A DNA stretch of 64,000 bases from Streptomyces griseoviridis (GTDB taxonomy: Bacteria; Actinomycetota; Actinomycetes; Streptomycetales; Streptomycetaceae), in assembly GCF_005222485.1 (NCBI RefSeq), contig NZ_CP029078.1, positions 3,965,501 through 4,029,500 on the forward strand, written 5' to 3'. A model generated the notes under the pieces. That model saw nothing but the letters and a program-made list of their open reading frames with translations. It had not been told where the DNA came from and ran no database searches. This document shows, one piece after another, positions 1 through 8,445 of the stretch. The translations under genes were made by a program, and so were the position numbers. The first letter of the stretch is position 1. The number at the start of each line of letters is the position of its first letter.

Positions 1-504
1 ACCGGGTGGGGCGGTGAGGCGCTCGGCAAGGGCAAGGCCGCGATGACCATCGAGGGCAGCTGGCTGACCGGCGCCATGAAGACCGACTACCCCGACACCG
101 GGTACACGGCCGTGCCGCTGCCCGCCGGGCCCGGCGGCAAGGGCACCCTCGCCTTCAGCCAGTGCTGGGGCGTCGCCGCCGAGAGCACCCACCAGTCCGC
201 CGCCGTCGACCTGGTGAAGTACCTGACCTCCGCGAAGCAGCAGCTCGCGAACGCCGACGCGTTCGGTGTGCTGCCCTCCCGCACCAGCGCCCAGACCGAG
301 CTGGCGAAGAAGGACCCGAGCGCGAAGGTGTGGCTCGACGCCAACGCCTACGCGCAGGGCCCGGTGACCGTGGCCGGCTTCGACAAGGTCCTCGGCCAGT
401 TCAACACCGACCTCGCGGCGCTGGCGAGCACCGACCCGAAGACCGTCCTCGGCAACCTCCAGCGCAACGGCGAGCAGGCGCTCACGAAGGCGAAGGACAA
501 CTGA
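1..504 (+). CDS. Sugar ABC transporter substrate-binding protein, C-terminal fragment
   Basis: The reading frame is open from the first base of the window, so only the last 167 residues are present and the start lies upstream. The fragment carries a KGKAAMTIEGSWL stretch typical of the hinge and C-terminal lobe of cluster B (maltose/oligosaccharide type) extracellular binding proteins, and it ends in a helical segment. Family role: lipid-anchored capture of a sugar outside the membrane and delivery to the permease pair. The stop codon lies six bases before the first permease gene, so the three genes form one operon. The sugar cannot be told from this fragment. Confidence 0.85.
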   Translation, partial: TGWGGEALGKGKAAMTIEGSWLTGAMKTDYPDTGYTAVPLPAGPGGKGTLAFSQCWGVAAESTHQSAAVDLVKYLTSAKQQLANADAFGVLPSRTSAQTELAKKDPSAKVWLDANAYAQGPVTVAGFDKVLGQFNTDLAALASTDPKTVLGNLQRNGEQALTKAKDN

Positions 505-510
505 GCCGCC

Positions 511-1698
511 ATGTCCAGTACGTCCAGTACGTCGAACCACCTCAAGCCCGCCCCGCGCACCCGCGCGGGCTCGGGCCCCCGTACGGCCGACCCGGCGGGC
601 GCACCTGACGCGCCCGGCGGGCCCGGCCCGGCCGCGGCGCCCCGCGCCACCCAAGCCCCGCGTGCGGGGCGCCGCGGCGAAGGCGCCTGGGGCTGGCTCT
701 TCGTCAGCCCCATGGTGATCGTGCTCGGTCTCTTCCTCGTCCTGCCGATCCTGATGGCGCTGTGGGTGAGCCTGCTCCACTGGGACGGGCAGTCCAACCC
801 GTTCAGCGGCCAGGCGAAGTTCGTCGGCCTGGACAACTACAAGGCGCTGCTGGTCGACGACGGCCTCGACCGGACGCTGTTCGCGACGTCGCTGCGCAAC
901 AACGCCTACTACGTGCTGCTGACGGTGCCGGTCCAGACCGTGCTCGCGCTCGGGCTGGCGATCATCGTCAACCAGCGGCTGCTGCGGGCCCGTTCCGCGC
1001 TGCGCACGGCGTTCTTCTTCCCGTCGGTGACCAGCTCGATCGCGGTCTCCACGATCTTCCTCTTCCTGTTCCAGGGCAGCGGCGCGGTCAACACGGCGCT
1101 GTCCTGGATCGGGGTGAAGGGACCGAACTGGTTCAACGATCCCCGGGGTGTGCTCAGCATGCTCCTGGGCGGGCTCGGGCTGGTCGACACCGGGCACCCC
1201 ACGGGTCTCCTCGCCGACCACTCGTTCCTCGGCCTGTCCTGGTTCGAGTGGCTGGCCGGGCCGTCCGTCGCGATGTGCACGATCATCCTGCTCGCCGTGT
1301 GGACGACGTCGGGCACCTTCATGCTGATCTTCCTCGCGGCGCTCCAGGACATCCCGCGCGAGCTGGAGGAGGCCGCCGCGATCGAGGGCGTCAACCGGCG
1401 CCAGATGCTGCGGTACGTGACGCTGCCCGCGCTGCGTCCCGTCCTCTTCCTGGTCCTCACCCTGGGGCTGATCTCCACCTGGCAGGTCTTCGACCAGGTG
1501 TACGTCATGAGCCAGGGCGCGCCGGGCAACACCACGCTCACGCCGGCGTTCCTCTCCTACTCGTCCGCGTTCGACGACGCCGACTTCGGGCAGGGCGCGG
1601 CCATCGCGTTCATCCTGCTCGCGCTGATCCTGATCATGACCGGCGCCCAGCGCTACCTGATGCGCGAGCGCACGCCCCGCAACCGGAGGAGCCGATGA
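511..1698 (+). CDS. Carbohydrate ABC transporter permease (MalF type)
   Basis: This 395-residue inner-membrane permease has an unusually long Pro/Ala/Arg-rich cytoplasmic N-terminus of about 60 residues. A first membrane segment follows (LFVSPMVIVLGLFLVLP) and then several more. The EAA loop EEAAAIEGVNRRQMLRYVTLP lies near residues 286-306 and is the docking site for the ATPase subunit. It pairs with the next gene to form the channel. No ATPase gene follows. In Streptomyces such importers are commonly energised by the shared ATPase MsiK encoded elsewhere; that is inference here. The gene ends in an ATGA overlap with the second permease. Confidence 0.9.
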   Translation: MSSTSSTSNHLKPAPRTRAGSGPRTADPAGAPDAPGGPGPAAAPRATQAPRAGRRGEGAWGWLFVSPMVIVLGLFLVLPILMALWVSLLHWDGQSNPFSGQAKFVGLDNYKALLVDDGLDRTLFATSLRNNAYYVLLTVPVQTVLALGLAIIVNQRLLRARSALRTAFFFPSVTSSIAVSTIFLFLFQGSGAVNTALSWIGVKGPNWFNDPRGVLSMLLGGLGLVDTGHPTGLLADHSFLGLSWFEWLAGPSVAMCTIILLAVWTTSGTFMLIFLAALQDIPRELEEAAAIEGVNRRQMLRYVTLPALRPVLFLVLTLGLISTWQVFDQVYVMSQGAPGNTTLTPAFLSYSSAFDDADFGQGAAIAFILLALILIMTGAQRYLMRERTPRNRRSR

Positions 1699-2579
1699 GC
1701 ACCCCGACCCCGGCGTCGCCGGTCCTCCCGCGCTTCGCCCGCCCGCTGCGGGTGCTCGGCTACACGGCCGTGGCGGCGGTGGGGCTGCTGTACCTGCTGC
1801 CGTTCGTGATCCAGTTGGTGACGGGGTTCAAGACCGACCCCGACGCGGCAGCGCACCCGCTCGGGCTGCTGCCCACCACCCCGACCACCGCCGCCTACCA
1901 GCGGCTGTTCGGGCTGAGCCAGTCGGCGAGCGGGGTGCCGTTCCTGCGCTGGCTGGGCAACTCGGCGTTCGTCGCGGTCTTCGTGACGGCGGGCCGGGTG
2001 CTGTTCGACGCGATGGCCGGGTACGCGCTGGCCCGGCTGCGGTTCCGCGGCCGCGGGGTGCTGTTCGGCTTCGTGCTGGCGGTGATGGCGGTGCCGGGCG
2101 TGGCGCTGCTGATCCCCCGGTTCCTGGTGCTGAACACGTTCGGTCTCTTCGACACCTACACCGGCATGATCCTGCCGCTGATGGTCGACGCGGCCGGCAT
2201 CTTCATCATGAAGCAGTTCTTCGAGTCGATCCCGAAGGAGGTCGAGGAGGCGGCGCGGGTGGACGGCGCGGGCGTGTTCCGCACCTTCTGGTCGGTGGTC
2301 CTGCCGATGGCCCGTCCGGCCCTGCTCACCCTGACGATCCTCTCCTTCCAGGGCTCCTGGAACGAGTTCACGCACTTCCTGGTCTCCACCCAGTCGAGCC
2401 AGTACGAGACGCTCACCGTGGGTCTGGCGCGGATGGTCTCGGGCGGTCTCGGCGGGGGCACCCAGTACCCGCTGAAGCTGGCGGCGGCGCTGCTGGCGAC
2501 GATTCCGGTGGCGGCGCTGTTCTTCTGCTTCCAGCGGTACTTCGTGCAGGGAGCCAACGCGGGCGCGGTCAAGGAGTAG
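1695..2579 (+). CDS. Carbohydrate ABC transporter permease (MalG type)
   Basis: The ATG at 1695 overlaps the stop of the upstream permease (ATGA) and lies behind GGAGGAG, which fixes the start although the frame stays open much further upstream. The product is 294 residues with about six membrane helices. Its EAA loop, EEVEEAARVDGAGVFRTFW, begins near residue 181. It is the second half of the sugar import channel. The 3' end overlaps the convergent MFS gene by 11 bases, leaving no room for a conventional terminator between them. Confidence 0.92.
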   Translation: MSTPTPASPVLPRFARPLRVLGYTAVAAVGLLYLLPFVIQLVTGFKTDPDAAAHPLGLLPTTPTTAAYQRLFGLSQSASGVPFLRWLGNSAFVAVFVTAGRVLFDAMAGYALARLRFRGRGVLFGFVLAVMAVPGVALLIPRFLVLNTFGLFDTYTGMILPLMVDAAGIFIMKQFFESIPKEVEEAARVDGAGVFRTFWSVVLPMARPALLTLTILSFQGSWNEFTHFLVSTQSSQYETLTVGLARMVSGGLGGGTQYPLKLAAALLATIPVAALFFCFQRYFVQGANAGAVKE

Positions 2580-3765
2580 CCGAGGGAGCGGGGGCGGGGG
2601 CGGCGGAGCGACGGCGGGTCCCGGCCAACGCCAGCAGGCCCGTCACCGTCAGCGACGCCACCGCCATCGCGGTCATCGCCCGTGCCGGTGAGGTGAGTTG
2701 GGCCACCGTGCCCGCCAGTGTCGCGGCCACGCCCTGCATCGTCAGCATGCCTGCCGAGTGCAACCCTAGGGCGTGGCCGCTCAGTTCGTCGGGGGTGTGC
2801 GCCATCAGCCGCTCCTGCTGGACCAGGCTTGCGCCGAAGCCGACCGAGGCCAGCGTGACCGCGACGGCCGCCACCGGGACCGTCGGGCGCAGCAGGAACA
2901 GCGTGTAGGGAGCGGCGAGGAGCACCAGGAGCGGGGTCGCGAGGCGGCCCCGGACCGAAGGCGGCAGCACCCGGCCGACCAGGACGTCCCCGACGAACAT
3001 GCCGGCCGCGGCGCACGCGAAGAGGGTGCCCGCCGCGTGCGGGGCGTACGCCACGTACAGCGACTCGCAGCCGACGACCAGGCCGTTGGGCAGCCAGAGC
3101 CCGAGGAACGTGAGCCGGCGCGAACGGTGCGACCAGAGCAGGGCGTTGGCCCGCCAGGTCGCGCGGATCGAGGGCCGTCCCGAGGCCCTGGGCGGACGGC
3201 GGCCGAGACCGAGGCGGGTGCCGAGCGCGGCCAGCAGGTACAGCAGCGCCGCGAGGAGCAGGGCGGCGCGCGGCGACACCACGGCCACCAGCACCCCGCC
3301 GACCGCGAACCCGGCGACCTGGGTGAGCCCGTTCGCCATGTTGAAGACCGAACGCCCCAGCAGATAGCCGTCCTTGGGCAGGATCTCGTTCAGCAGTCCC
3401 CACTGGACGCCGCCGCCGAGCGAGGCGACGAGACCGAGGGCGAGGGAGATCCCCAGCAGGGCGGCGACCGGCAGTCCCGGCAGGGTCAGGGCCGCCGTGC
3501 CGACGGCGTACGTCAGCGCGATCAGGGTGAGGGCGGCGCGCGGCGCGATGCGGTCGGCGGCCGACAGGAGCGTCGTCGCGCCCACCACCTGGGCCAGTTG
3601 CGGGGTGAACATGCTGACCGCGGAGAGCAGCGGCGATCCGGTGCCCATCCAGACCAGCGTGCCGAGGGCGGGCCCCGCGACCGTCCCGGCGGCCCAGCGG
3701 AGCGACGTCGACAGGAACAGCGGGGTGAACTCCGGTACCCGGAAGAGGGCTTGGTAGCTGCGCAT
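2569..3765 (-). CDS. MFS transporter
   Basis: The 398-residue, strongly hydrophobic protein has about 12 predicted membrane segments and begins MRSYQALFRVPEFTPLF, the usual start of small actinobacterial MFS exporters. The frame is open far upstream of 3765, but the ATG there is where the membrane protein begins; upstream translation is Arg/Ser-rich shadow sequence. It is divergent from an ArsR-type regulator across 133 bases that contain a repeated CCCACGCGAAA element, so control by that regulator is likely. The substrate is unknown, and drug or metabolite efflux is only a class-level guess. Confidence 0.85.
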   Translation of the reverse strand: MRSYQALFRVPEFTPLFLSTSLRWAAGTVAGPALGTLVWMGTGSPLLSAVSMFTPQLAQVVGATTLLSAADRIAPRAALTLIALTYAVGTAALTLPGLPVAALLGISLALGLVASLGGGVQWGLLNEILPKDGYLLGRSVFNMANGLTQVAGFAVGGVLVAVVSPRAALLLAALLYLLAALGTRLGLGRRPPRASGRPSIRATWRANALLWSHRSRRLTFLGLWLPNGLVVGCESLYVAYAPHAAGTLFACAAAGMFVGDVLVGRVLPPSVRGRLATPLLVLLAAPYTLFLLRPTVPVAAVAVTLASVGFGASLVQQERLMAHTPDELSGHALGLHSAGMLTMQGVAATLAGTVAQLTSPARAMTAMAVASLTVTGLLALAGTRRRSAAPAPAPSATP

Positions 3766-3803
3766 GCGGGGAGTCTGCGGGGCGCACCGGACTGCCGGTA
3801 CTC

Positions 3804-3846
3804 TTTCGCGCCCACGCGAAACGAACACCCGCGAGCCCACGCGAAA
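3804..3846. promoter_or_regulatory. Candidate ArsR-type operator between MFS and regulator genes
   Basis: TTTCGCG-CCCA-CGCGAAA forms a perfect 7-base inverted repeat at 3804-3821. The half CCCACGCGAAA recurs exactly at 3836-3846, 25 bases further on. The elements sit between the divergent MFS and winged-helix genes, as expected for an autoregulated repressor that also controls the exporter. Function is inferred from position and symmetry only. Confidence 0.5.
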
Positions 3847-3898
3847 ACGGATCGGCCCCGCGCCGGGCCCGCGGGGCGGGGGTAGACGGAGGGACTTC

Positions 3899-4918
3899 AT
3901 GGGCTGGTGGCTGCTGGACGCCGACACCCTCGCGCGCGGCCGGTTCGTGGTGTCGCCGTTCGCCGAGACGGTCGCCTGTCTGAAGCTGCTGCACGAGGGG
4001 ACGGGCGCCCACCCGGGCGAACAGGAGTGGCTGCGCCGTGTGTTGCCGGGGCACCGGGCGCGGCTGGCCGCCGATCCGGTCACCGCGCTGCTGGTGCGCG
4101 CCGGGCTCGGGCGGTACTGGACCGCCGACTTCCTCACCCCGACGCCCCGCGACGACGAGCCCTTCGAGGAGACGGTGGCCCGGGTGCGCGCGGTGCGGCC
4201 CGAGGACGCGCACACCCATCTGCGGACCTCCCTCGCCGGAAGCCACCCCGATGTGCTGGCCGCCCTCGCCGACCGCGACGACCTGCCGGAACGGGCCGCC
4301 ACCCTGCTGGAGGCCGTGTGGGAGACCGGTGTGCGGCCCGACTGGGACCGGCGACGGCGGGTCCTGGAGGCCGATGTCGCGGCGCGGACCGCGCGGTTCG
4401 CCCGCGGTGGCCTGGCCGCCGTCCTCGACGCGCTGCGGCCGGGGACGCGCTGGCTCGGCGAGAGCCGGTTGCAGGTCAACGGGCACGAGTATCCGCCCCG
4501 CGCGATCTCGGGCGCCGACCTGCTGCTGATGCCGGTCACCCCGCAGCGGCGCGGCTGGGTCTCCTGGGACGACAGCGCCCGGTACGCGGTGGCCTATCCG
4601 TGTGCGGGCACCCTCGCCGACGCCCCCTCCCGTACGGTGCCCGCGCCGCTCGGCGCGCTGCTCGGACCGGCCCGCGCCACCGTGCTGACCCTGCTCGACT
4701 CCCCTGTCAGCACCAGCCAGTTGGTGGCCGTGACCGGGCTGGCGCTCGGCTCGGTCGGCCGGCACCTGCGGATCCTGCTGGACGCGGGTCTCGTGGAGCG
4801 GCGGCGGGCGGGCCGCTCGGTGCTGTACTCGCGGACGGCGGCGGGCGAGGTCGTCGTCGCGGCGTCCCCGGCGGACGGCGGGCGGCCCGCGCCCCGGCCC
4901 GCGGGCGACCGGAGTTAG
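3899..4918 (+). CDS. ArsR-family winged-helix regulator (DUF5937 type)
   Basis: The ATG at 3899 follows ACGGAGGG with suitable spacing and was preferred to an in-frame start at 3764 that would run through the operator region. The product is 339 residues. A long N-terminal domain begins MGWWLLDADTLARGRF. The C-terminal winged helix lies at about residues 255-320, with a recognition segment LALGSVGRHLRILLDAGLV and a wing GRSVLYSRTAAG. This architecture fits the DUF5937-ArsR regulators common in Streptomyces. It probably represses the divergent MFS gene and itself. The inducer is unknown. Confidence 0.8.
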   Translation: MGWWLLDADTLARGRFVVSPFAETVACLKLLHEGTGAHPGEQEWLRRVLPGHRARLAADPVTALLVRAGLGRYWTADFLTPTPRDDEPFEETVARVRAVRPEDAHTHLRTSLAGSHPDVLAALADRDDLPERAATLLEAVWETGVRPDWDRRRRVLEADVAARTARFARGGLAAVLDALRPGTRWLGESRLQVNGHEYPPRAISGADLLLMPVTPQRRGWVSWDDSARYAVAYPCAGTLADAPSRTVPAPLGALLGPARATVLTLLDSPVSTSQLVAVTGLALGSVGRHLRILLDAGLVERRRAGRSVLYSRTAAGEVVVAASPADGGRPAPRPAGDRS

Positions 4919-4927
4919 CATCCGCTC

Positions 4928-5437
4928 ATGACGACTTCAGACAGCGAAGGCACCGCACCCCTCGACGTACGGATCGACGCCCTCAAGGGCGGTTCCGCGG
5001 ACCTCGGCCAGTACGCCGGCCGGGCCGTGCTCATCGTGAACGTGGCCTCCAAGTGCGGCCTGACCCCGCAGTACTCGGGCCTCGAACGCCTCCAGGAGCG
5101 CTACGCCGACCAGGGTTTCACCGTGCTCGGTGTGCCCTGCAACCAGTTCCTCGGGCAGGAGCCGGGCAGCGCCGAGGAGATCGCCGAGTTCTGCTCGGCG
5201 ACCTACGGCGTGACGTTCCCGCTGACCGAGAAGGTCGAGGTCAACGGCGACGGACGGCACCCGCTGTACGAGCGCCTCGTGGGCTTCGCCGACGCCGAGG
5301 GCCACACCGGCGACATCCGCTGGAACTTCGAGAAGTTCCTCATCGGCCGGGACGGCAGGGTCGTCGCCCGGTTCTCCCCGCAGACCGAGCCGGAGTCCGC
5401 CGAGGTCGTGGCGGCCGTCGAGGGCCAGCTCGGCTGA
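4928..5437 (+). CDS. Glutathione peroxidase family protein (cysteine type)
   Basis: The protein has 169 residues and the full GPx signature. The peroxidatic Cys43 lies in NVASKCGLTPQY, followed by GVPCNQFLGQEP with catalytic Gln77, and WNFEKFLI with Trp132-Asn133. It reduces hydrogen peroxide or lipid peroxides in the cytoplasm. Since actinomycetes lack glutathione, family members of this kind usually draw electrons from thioredoxin; that is family knowledge and is not visible here. Cys71 in the CNQF motif may act as a second redox cysteine. The gene starts nine bases after the ArsR-type gene and may be co-transcribed with it. Confidence 0.93.
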   Translation: MTTSDSEGTAPLDVRIDALKGGSADLGQYAGRAVLIVNVASKCGLTPQYSGLERLQERYADQGFTVLGVPCNQFLGQEPGSAEEIAEFCSATYGVTFPLTEKVEVNGDGRHPLYERLVGFADAEGHTGDIRWNFEKFLIGRDGRVVARFSPQTEPESAEVVAAVEGQLG

Positions 5438-5444
5438 ACGGCCG

Positions 5445-5475
5445 TTGACCTTGCCCCTGGGGCAGGGATGAGCCT
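5445..5475 (+). promoter_or_regulatory. MerR-type promoter/operator
   Basis: A -35-like TTGACC (5445-5450) is followed at once by the near-palindrome CCTTGCCCC/TGGGGCAGGG, where MerR proteins bind in long-spacer promoters. A convincing -10 box is not seen. Position just upstream of the MerR gene suggests autoregulation. A promoter here would place an ATG at 5468 inside the promoter, which argues for a later start codon. Confidence 0.5.
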
Positions 5476-5521
5476 CCTTCTCACCGGGCGGAAGGACCGT
5501 CCGGTGACGGAGGATGCCAGG

Positions 5522-6382
5522 GTGGACGACGAACTGCTCACCATCGGCGCTTTCGCGGCCAGGTCGCGGCTGTCGCCGAAGGCCCTGCGCCTGTACGACC
5601 GCCTCGGGCTGCTCGCGCCCGCCCAGGTCGACGAGGTCAGCGGCTACCGCCGCTACCGCGCGGGGCAGGTGGAGCGGGCCCGTCTGGTGGCGCTGCTGCG
5701 CCGGCTCGACATGCCGCTGGCACGGATCGCCGAGATCCTCGACGCGGCCGACGGGCCCGACGGGGACCGCGCGGCCGGGCTGCTGAACGCCTACTGGGCG
5801 ACCGTGGAGCGCCGGATCGCCGGGCAGCGCACGCTCACCGGGTACCTCCGTGGCCGTCTTTCGGGCAGGAGTCACGAGATGTACGAGAACTACGTGGTGG
5901 AGACGGTGGACGTGCCGGAGCTGGCCGTGCTCACCGAGACCCGGCACACCCTGGCGGACGAGCTGCCTGCCTGGATCGGCGCCTCGCTGACCAGGCTGGA
6001 GGCGGCCGCGGCGGAGTGCGGGGGTGTGGCGGCGGCGCCGTTCGTCGTCTACCACGCCGAGGTGTCCATGGAGAGCGACGGACCGGCCGAGGCGTGCGTG
6101 CCGGTGGCCGACGCGGCGGCGGCCCGCGCGTGGGCCGCGGCGAACGGGCGGTCCCGGCAGACGACGGTGCGGGTGGAGCCCGCCGGGCGGCTGGCGTACA
6201 CCAGGATCACCAAGGCGCAGGTGGCGCATCCGCAGATCCTGGCCGCCTTCGAGGCGGTGGAGCAGTGGCTCGCCGGGCAGGGGCTGCGGCAGGCCGGGCC
6301 GTGCCGCGAGATCTACTTCACGGACTTCGCGGCGGCGGGCCCGGACGACGCGGTGTGCGACATCGCGTTCCCCGTGGAGTGA
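5522..6382 (+). CDS. MerR-family regulator with GyrI-like effector domain
   Basis: The GTG at 5522 follows CGGAGG with eight bases of spacing. The alternatives at 5468 and 5504 lie in the promoter or lack a ribosome binding site. The 286-residue protein opens with a MerR helix-turn-helix (LTIGAFAARSRLSPKALRLY) and its wing (VSGYRRYRAGQ), then a dimerisation helix. From about residue 125 it carries a ligand-binding domain of the AraC/GyrI type (YVVETVDVPELAVLTETRHT). Such proteins bind small hydrophobic or cationic drugs and activate their own promoter. No dedicated target gene is adjacent except the upstream peroxidase. Confidence 0.85.
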   Translation: MDDELLTIGAFAARSRLSPKALRLYDRLGLLAPAQVDEVSGYRRYRAGQVERARLVALLRRLDMPLARIAEILDAADGPDGDRAAGLLNAYWATVERRIAGQRTLTGYLRGRLSGRSHEMYENYVVETVDVPELAVLTETRHTLADELPAWIGASLTRLEAAAAECGGVAAAPFVVYHAEVSMESDGPAEACVPVADAAAARAWAAANGRSRQTTVRVEPAGRLAYTRITKAQVAHPQILAAFEAVEQWLAGQGLRQAGPCREIYFTDFAAAGPDDAVCDIAFPVE

Positions 6383-6420
6383 GGTTCGCCGGGCGGCGTC
6401 GCGTTCCCCGTGGAGTGAGG
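6363..6420. repeat. Duplicated 3' end of the MerR gene
   Basis: A 22-base segment covering the last codons and stop codon of the MerR gene (6363-6384) recurs exactly at 6399-6420, a period of 36 bases. The copy lies in the same frame and repeats the FPVE-stop ending beyond the real stop codon. Confidence 0.85.
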
Positions 6421-6434
6421 GGTGCTCCTGCCCC

Positions 6435-8255
6435 TCACTCCGGCTGCTTCAGTTCGTCGGGGCAGGGGGTGCCGCGGGGCAGCGTGTAGGGGGCCGCCAG
6501 CCGGTAGGTGCCCGCCTTCGGCGCCACCAGCATCGTCCACTTGTCGCCCTTCGCGTCCTTCTCCGTCTCCATCAGGCAGCCGTCGACGTTGTCGTACGTC
6601 TTGGGGGTGCCGTCGTCGCGGTGCTTGGACTCCTCCGTCTCCTGGGGCGGCGGGAGCTTCTTGCCCTCGGCGTCGACGATGCTCAGCCACGGCGAGTACG
6701 GGATGCGGATGAGGACGCGTCCGGCCTTCTTCACGCGCATCGTCATCTCGCCCTGCTCGGCCCGGTCGACGATGGCGTTGGGCTCGGCGAGCGGCGCCGG
6801 GTCGGTGACCTTGAACAGCTGCCAGTTGGCGTCGCCCCAGATCTGCCTGAGGAACGGCATGCCGCGCTGGACGAGCTGCCGTTCGCGTTCGCCGCCGTCG
6901 CCGTCCGGCTGGTCCTTGGGCAGCACGACGAAGTGCACGGCCCACCGCTGCAACCACTCGTGGTAGTTCGCGGAGTTGAGGGTGTCGTCGTAGAAGAGGG
7001 GGTTGCGTTCCATGTCGGCCTGGCGGTTCCAGCCACGGGCCAGGTTGACGTAGGGGGCGAGCGCGGACGCCTCGCGGTGCGAGGCCGCCGGTACCACCTC
7101 GACGCGGCCCTTCTCCGCGCCGACCATCTGCAACTCGTTGACGAGCGGGGCGAGTTCGCGGGCCCAGGAGGCGGTCGGGGTGGTGTGGACGACGTCGTCG
7201 ACGGACTTGAAGCCGATCCAGCCGGTGAAGACGGCGGCGGCGAGCGCGGTCGTGTACCACTTGCGGGAGCCGCGGACCGTGAACGGCAGCGCCGCCACCA
7301 GCGCCACCCCGCCGAACAGCATCGCGAGGCGGGTGATGTTGGAGCCGATCTGGGAGTTGACCACCCAGACCGCGACGACGCCGAGCGCGTAGACCCCGGA
7401 GGTCAGCCGGACCGTCGTCCACTCCTTGGGGACGAGGACCACGACGAGGACCGCGAACAGCAGCGGCAGCACCACCGAGCCGAACTTCATCGGCTGGGTG
7501 CCGGAGAACGGGAACAGCCACGCCGAGACGGCGACGACGGCGGCCGGCGCGAGGCCGAGCGCCCAGGCGCCCGGACGCCGCTTCTGGAGGAACATCGCCA
7601 CCGCGACCAGGCCCACGAAGAGGCCGGCCACCGGGGACGACATCGTGGCGAGCGCGGCGAGCGGGGCCGCGCACAGGGCCTTCGCCCAGCGCTTGTGGCG
7701 CCAGCGGTACGGCCAGCAGAAGACGACGGCGACGGCGCCGAGCGCGAAGACCGTGCCGAGGCCGAAGGTGACCCGGCCCGAGGCCGCGTTGCAGAGGAAG
7801 GCGAAGACTCCGGCGAGGGACGCCCAGAGCGGATTGCGGACCGAGCGGCTGCGGATCAGGATCATCGTCAGCAGCCCGGCGGAGACGGTTCCGGCGATCA
7901 TCATCGTCGTCCGCACGCCGAGCAGCGACATCAGATACGGCGACACCACGCTGTAGGACACCGGGTGCATGCCGCCGTACCAGGCGAGGTTGTACGCGGA
8001 GTCGGGGTGCCTGCCGACGAACTCGGCCCACGCGTCCTGCGCCGCGAGGTCCCCGCCGCTGTTCGCGAACGTGAAGAACCAGACGATGTGCAGGACGCCG
8101 GACAGCGCCGTGATGGAGAGCACCGGGTGTCGCAGCAACCGCTCACGCAGGGCGAGCAGTGCGCGGGTGAAGGGCCCGGCGGGCACGCGTATTCGCGGGC
8201 CGGTTCCCGGGCCCGGTTCGGCGTCGTCGGCACGTGTCGGCTCCGCAGTGGCCAC
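6435..8255 (-). CDS. Polytopic membrane protein, GT-C-like, unknown function
   Basis: The GTG at 8255 has GGGGAG nine bases upstream and is preferred to an in-frame ATG at 8288. The 606-residue protein has a cytoplasmic N-terminus, then about ten to twelve hydrophobic helices up to roughly residue 360. A soluble C-terminal half follows, containing WNRQADMERNPLFYDDTL and ending with a Trp/Pro-rich beta domain. This layout is reminiscent of GT-C glycosyltransferase-like membrane proteins of actinobacteria. I see no clear DD or EXD catalytic motif, so no enzyme activity is claimed. A terminator-like hairpin separates it from the carboxypeptidase gene upstream. Confidence 0.7.
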   Translation of the reverse strand: MATAEPTRADDAEPGPGTGPRIRVPAGPFTRALLALRERLLRHPVLSITALSGVLHIVWFFTFANSGGDLAAQDAWAEFVGRHPDSAYNLAWYGGMHPVSYSVVSPYLMSLLGVRTTMMIAGTVSAGLLTMILIRSRSVRNPLWASLAGVFAFLCNAASGRVTFGLGTVFALGAVAVVFCWPYRWRHKRWAKALCAAPLAALATMSSPVAGLFVGLVAVAMFLQKRRPGAWALGLAPAAVVAVSAWLFPFSGTQPMKFGSVVLPLLFAVLVVVLVPKEWTTVRLTSGVYALGVVAVWVVNSQIGSNITRLAMLFGGVALVAALPFTVRGSRKWYTTALAAAVFTGWIGFKSVDDVVHTTPTASWARELAPLVNELQMVGAEKGRVEVVPAASHREASALAPYVNLARGWNRQADMERNPLFYDDTLNSANYHEWLQRWAVHFVVLPKDQPDGDGGERERQLVQRGMPFLRQIWGDANWQLFKVTDPAPLAEPNAIVDRAEQGEMTMRVKKAGRVLIRIPYSPWLSIVDAEGKKLPPPQETEESKHRDDGTPKTYDNVDGCLMETEKDAKGDKWTMLVAPKAGTYRLAAPYTLPRGTPCPDELKQPE

Positions 8256-8393
8256 CTGTAGGCACTCCCCGTGGTGTCCCGTCTTCATCTGTCACGGGGC
8301 AGTCGCCGCCGTCCGCCCGTTCGCGGGCACGTCCCGGGGGTCACCGGGTCGCGTCCCGTGCGCGACGGCCTGCCCCGTTTCGTGACGCTAGCA

Positions 8394-8439
8394 CGCAGCC
8401 CGCCGGGGGGCGCCGCGGTGGGCGTCCCGGCGGGCTGCG
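8394..8439 (-). terminator. Terminator hairpin downstream of the carboxypeptidase gene
   Basis: CGCAGCCCGCCGGG (8394-8407) and CCCGGCGGGCTGCG (8426-8439) form a perfect 14-base-pair stem with an 18-base loop, seven bases beyond the stop of the carboxypeptidase gene. There is no U-tract, as is common for Streptomyces terminators. Confidence 0.75.
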
Positions 8440-8445
8440 CGACGG

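Noticed and set aside
2156-4921. 921-codon open frame on the minus strand
   Set aside because: It is antisense to the second permease and the ArsR-type gene and is Arg/Pro/Gly-rich with no recognisable domain. It is a product of high GC content.
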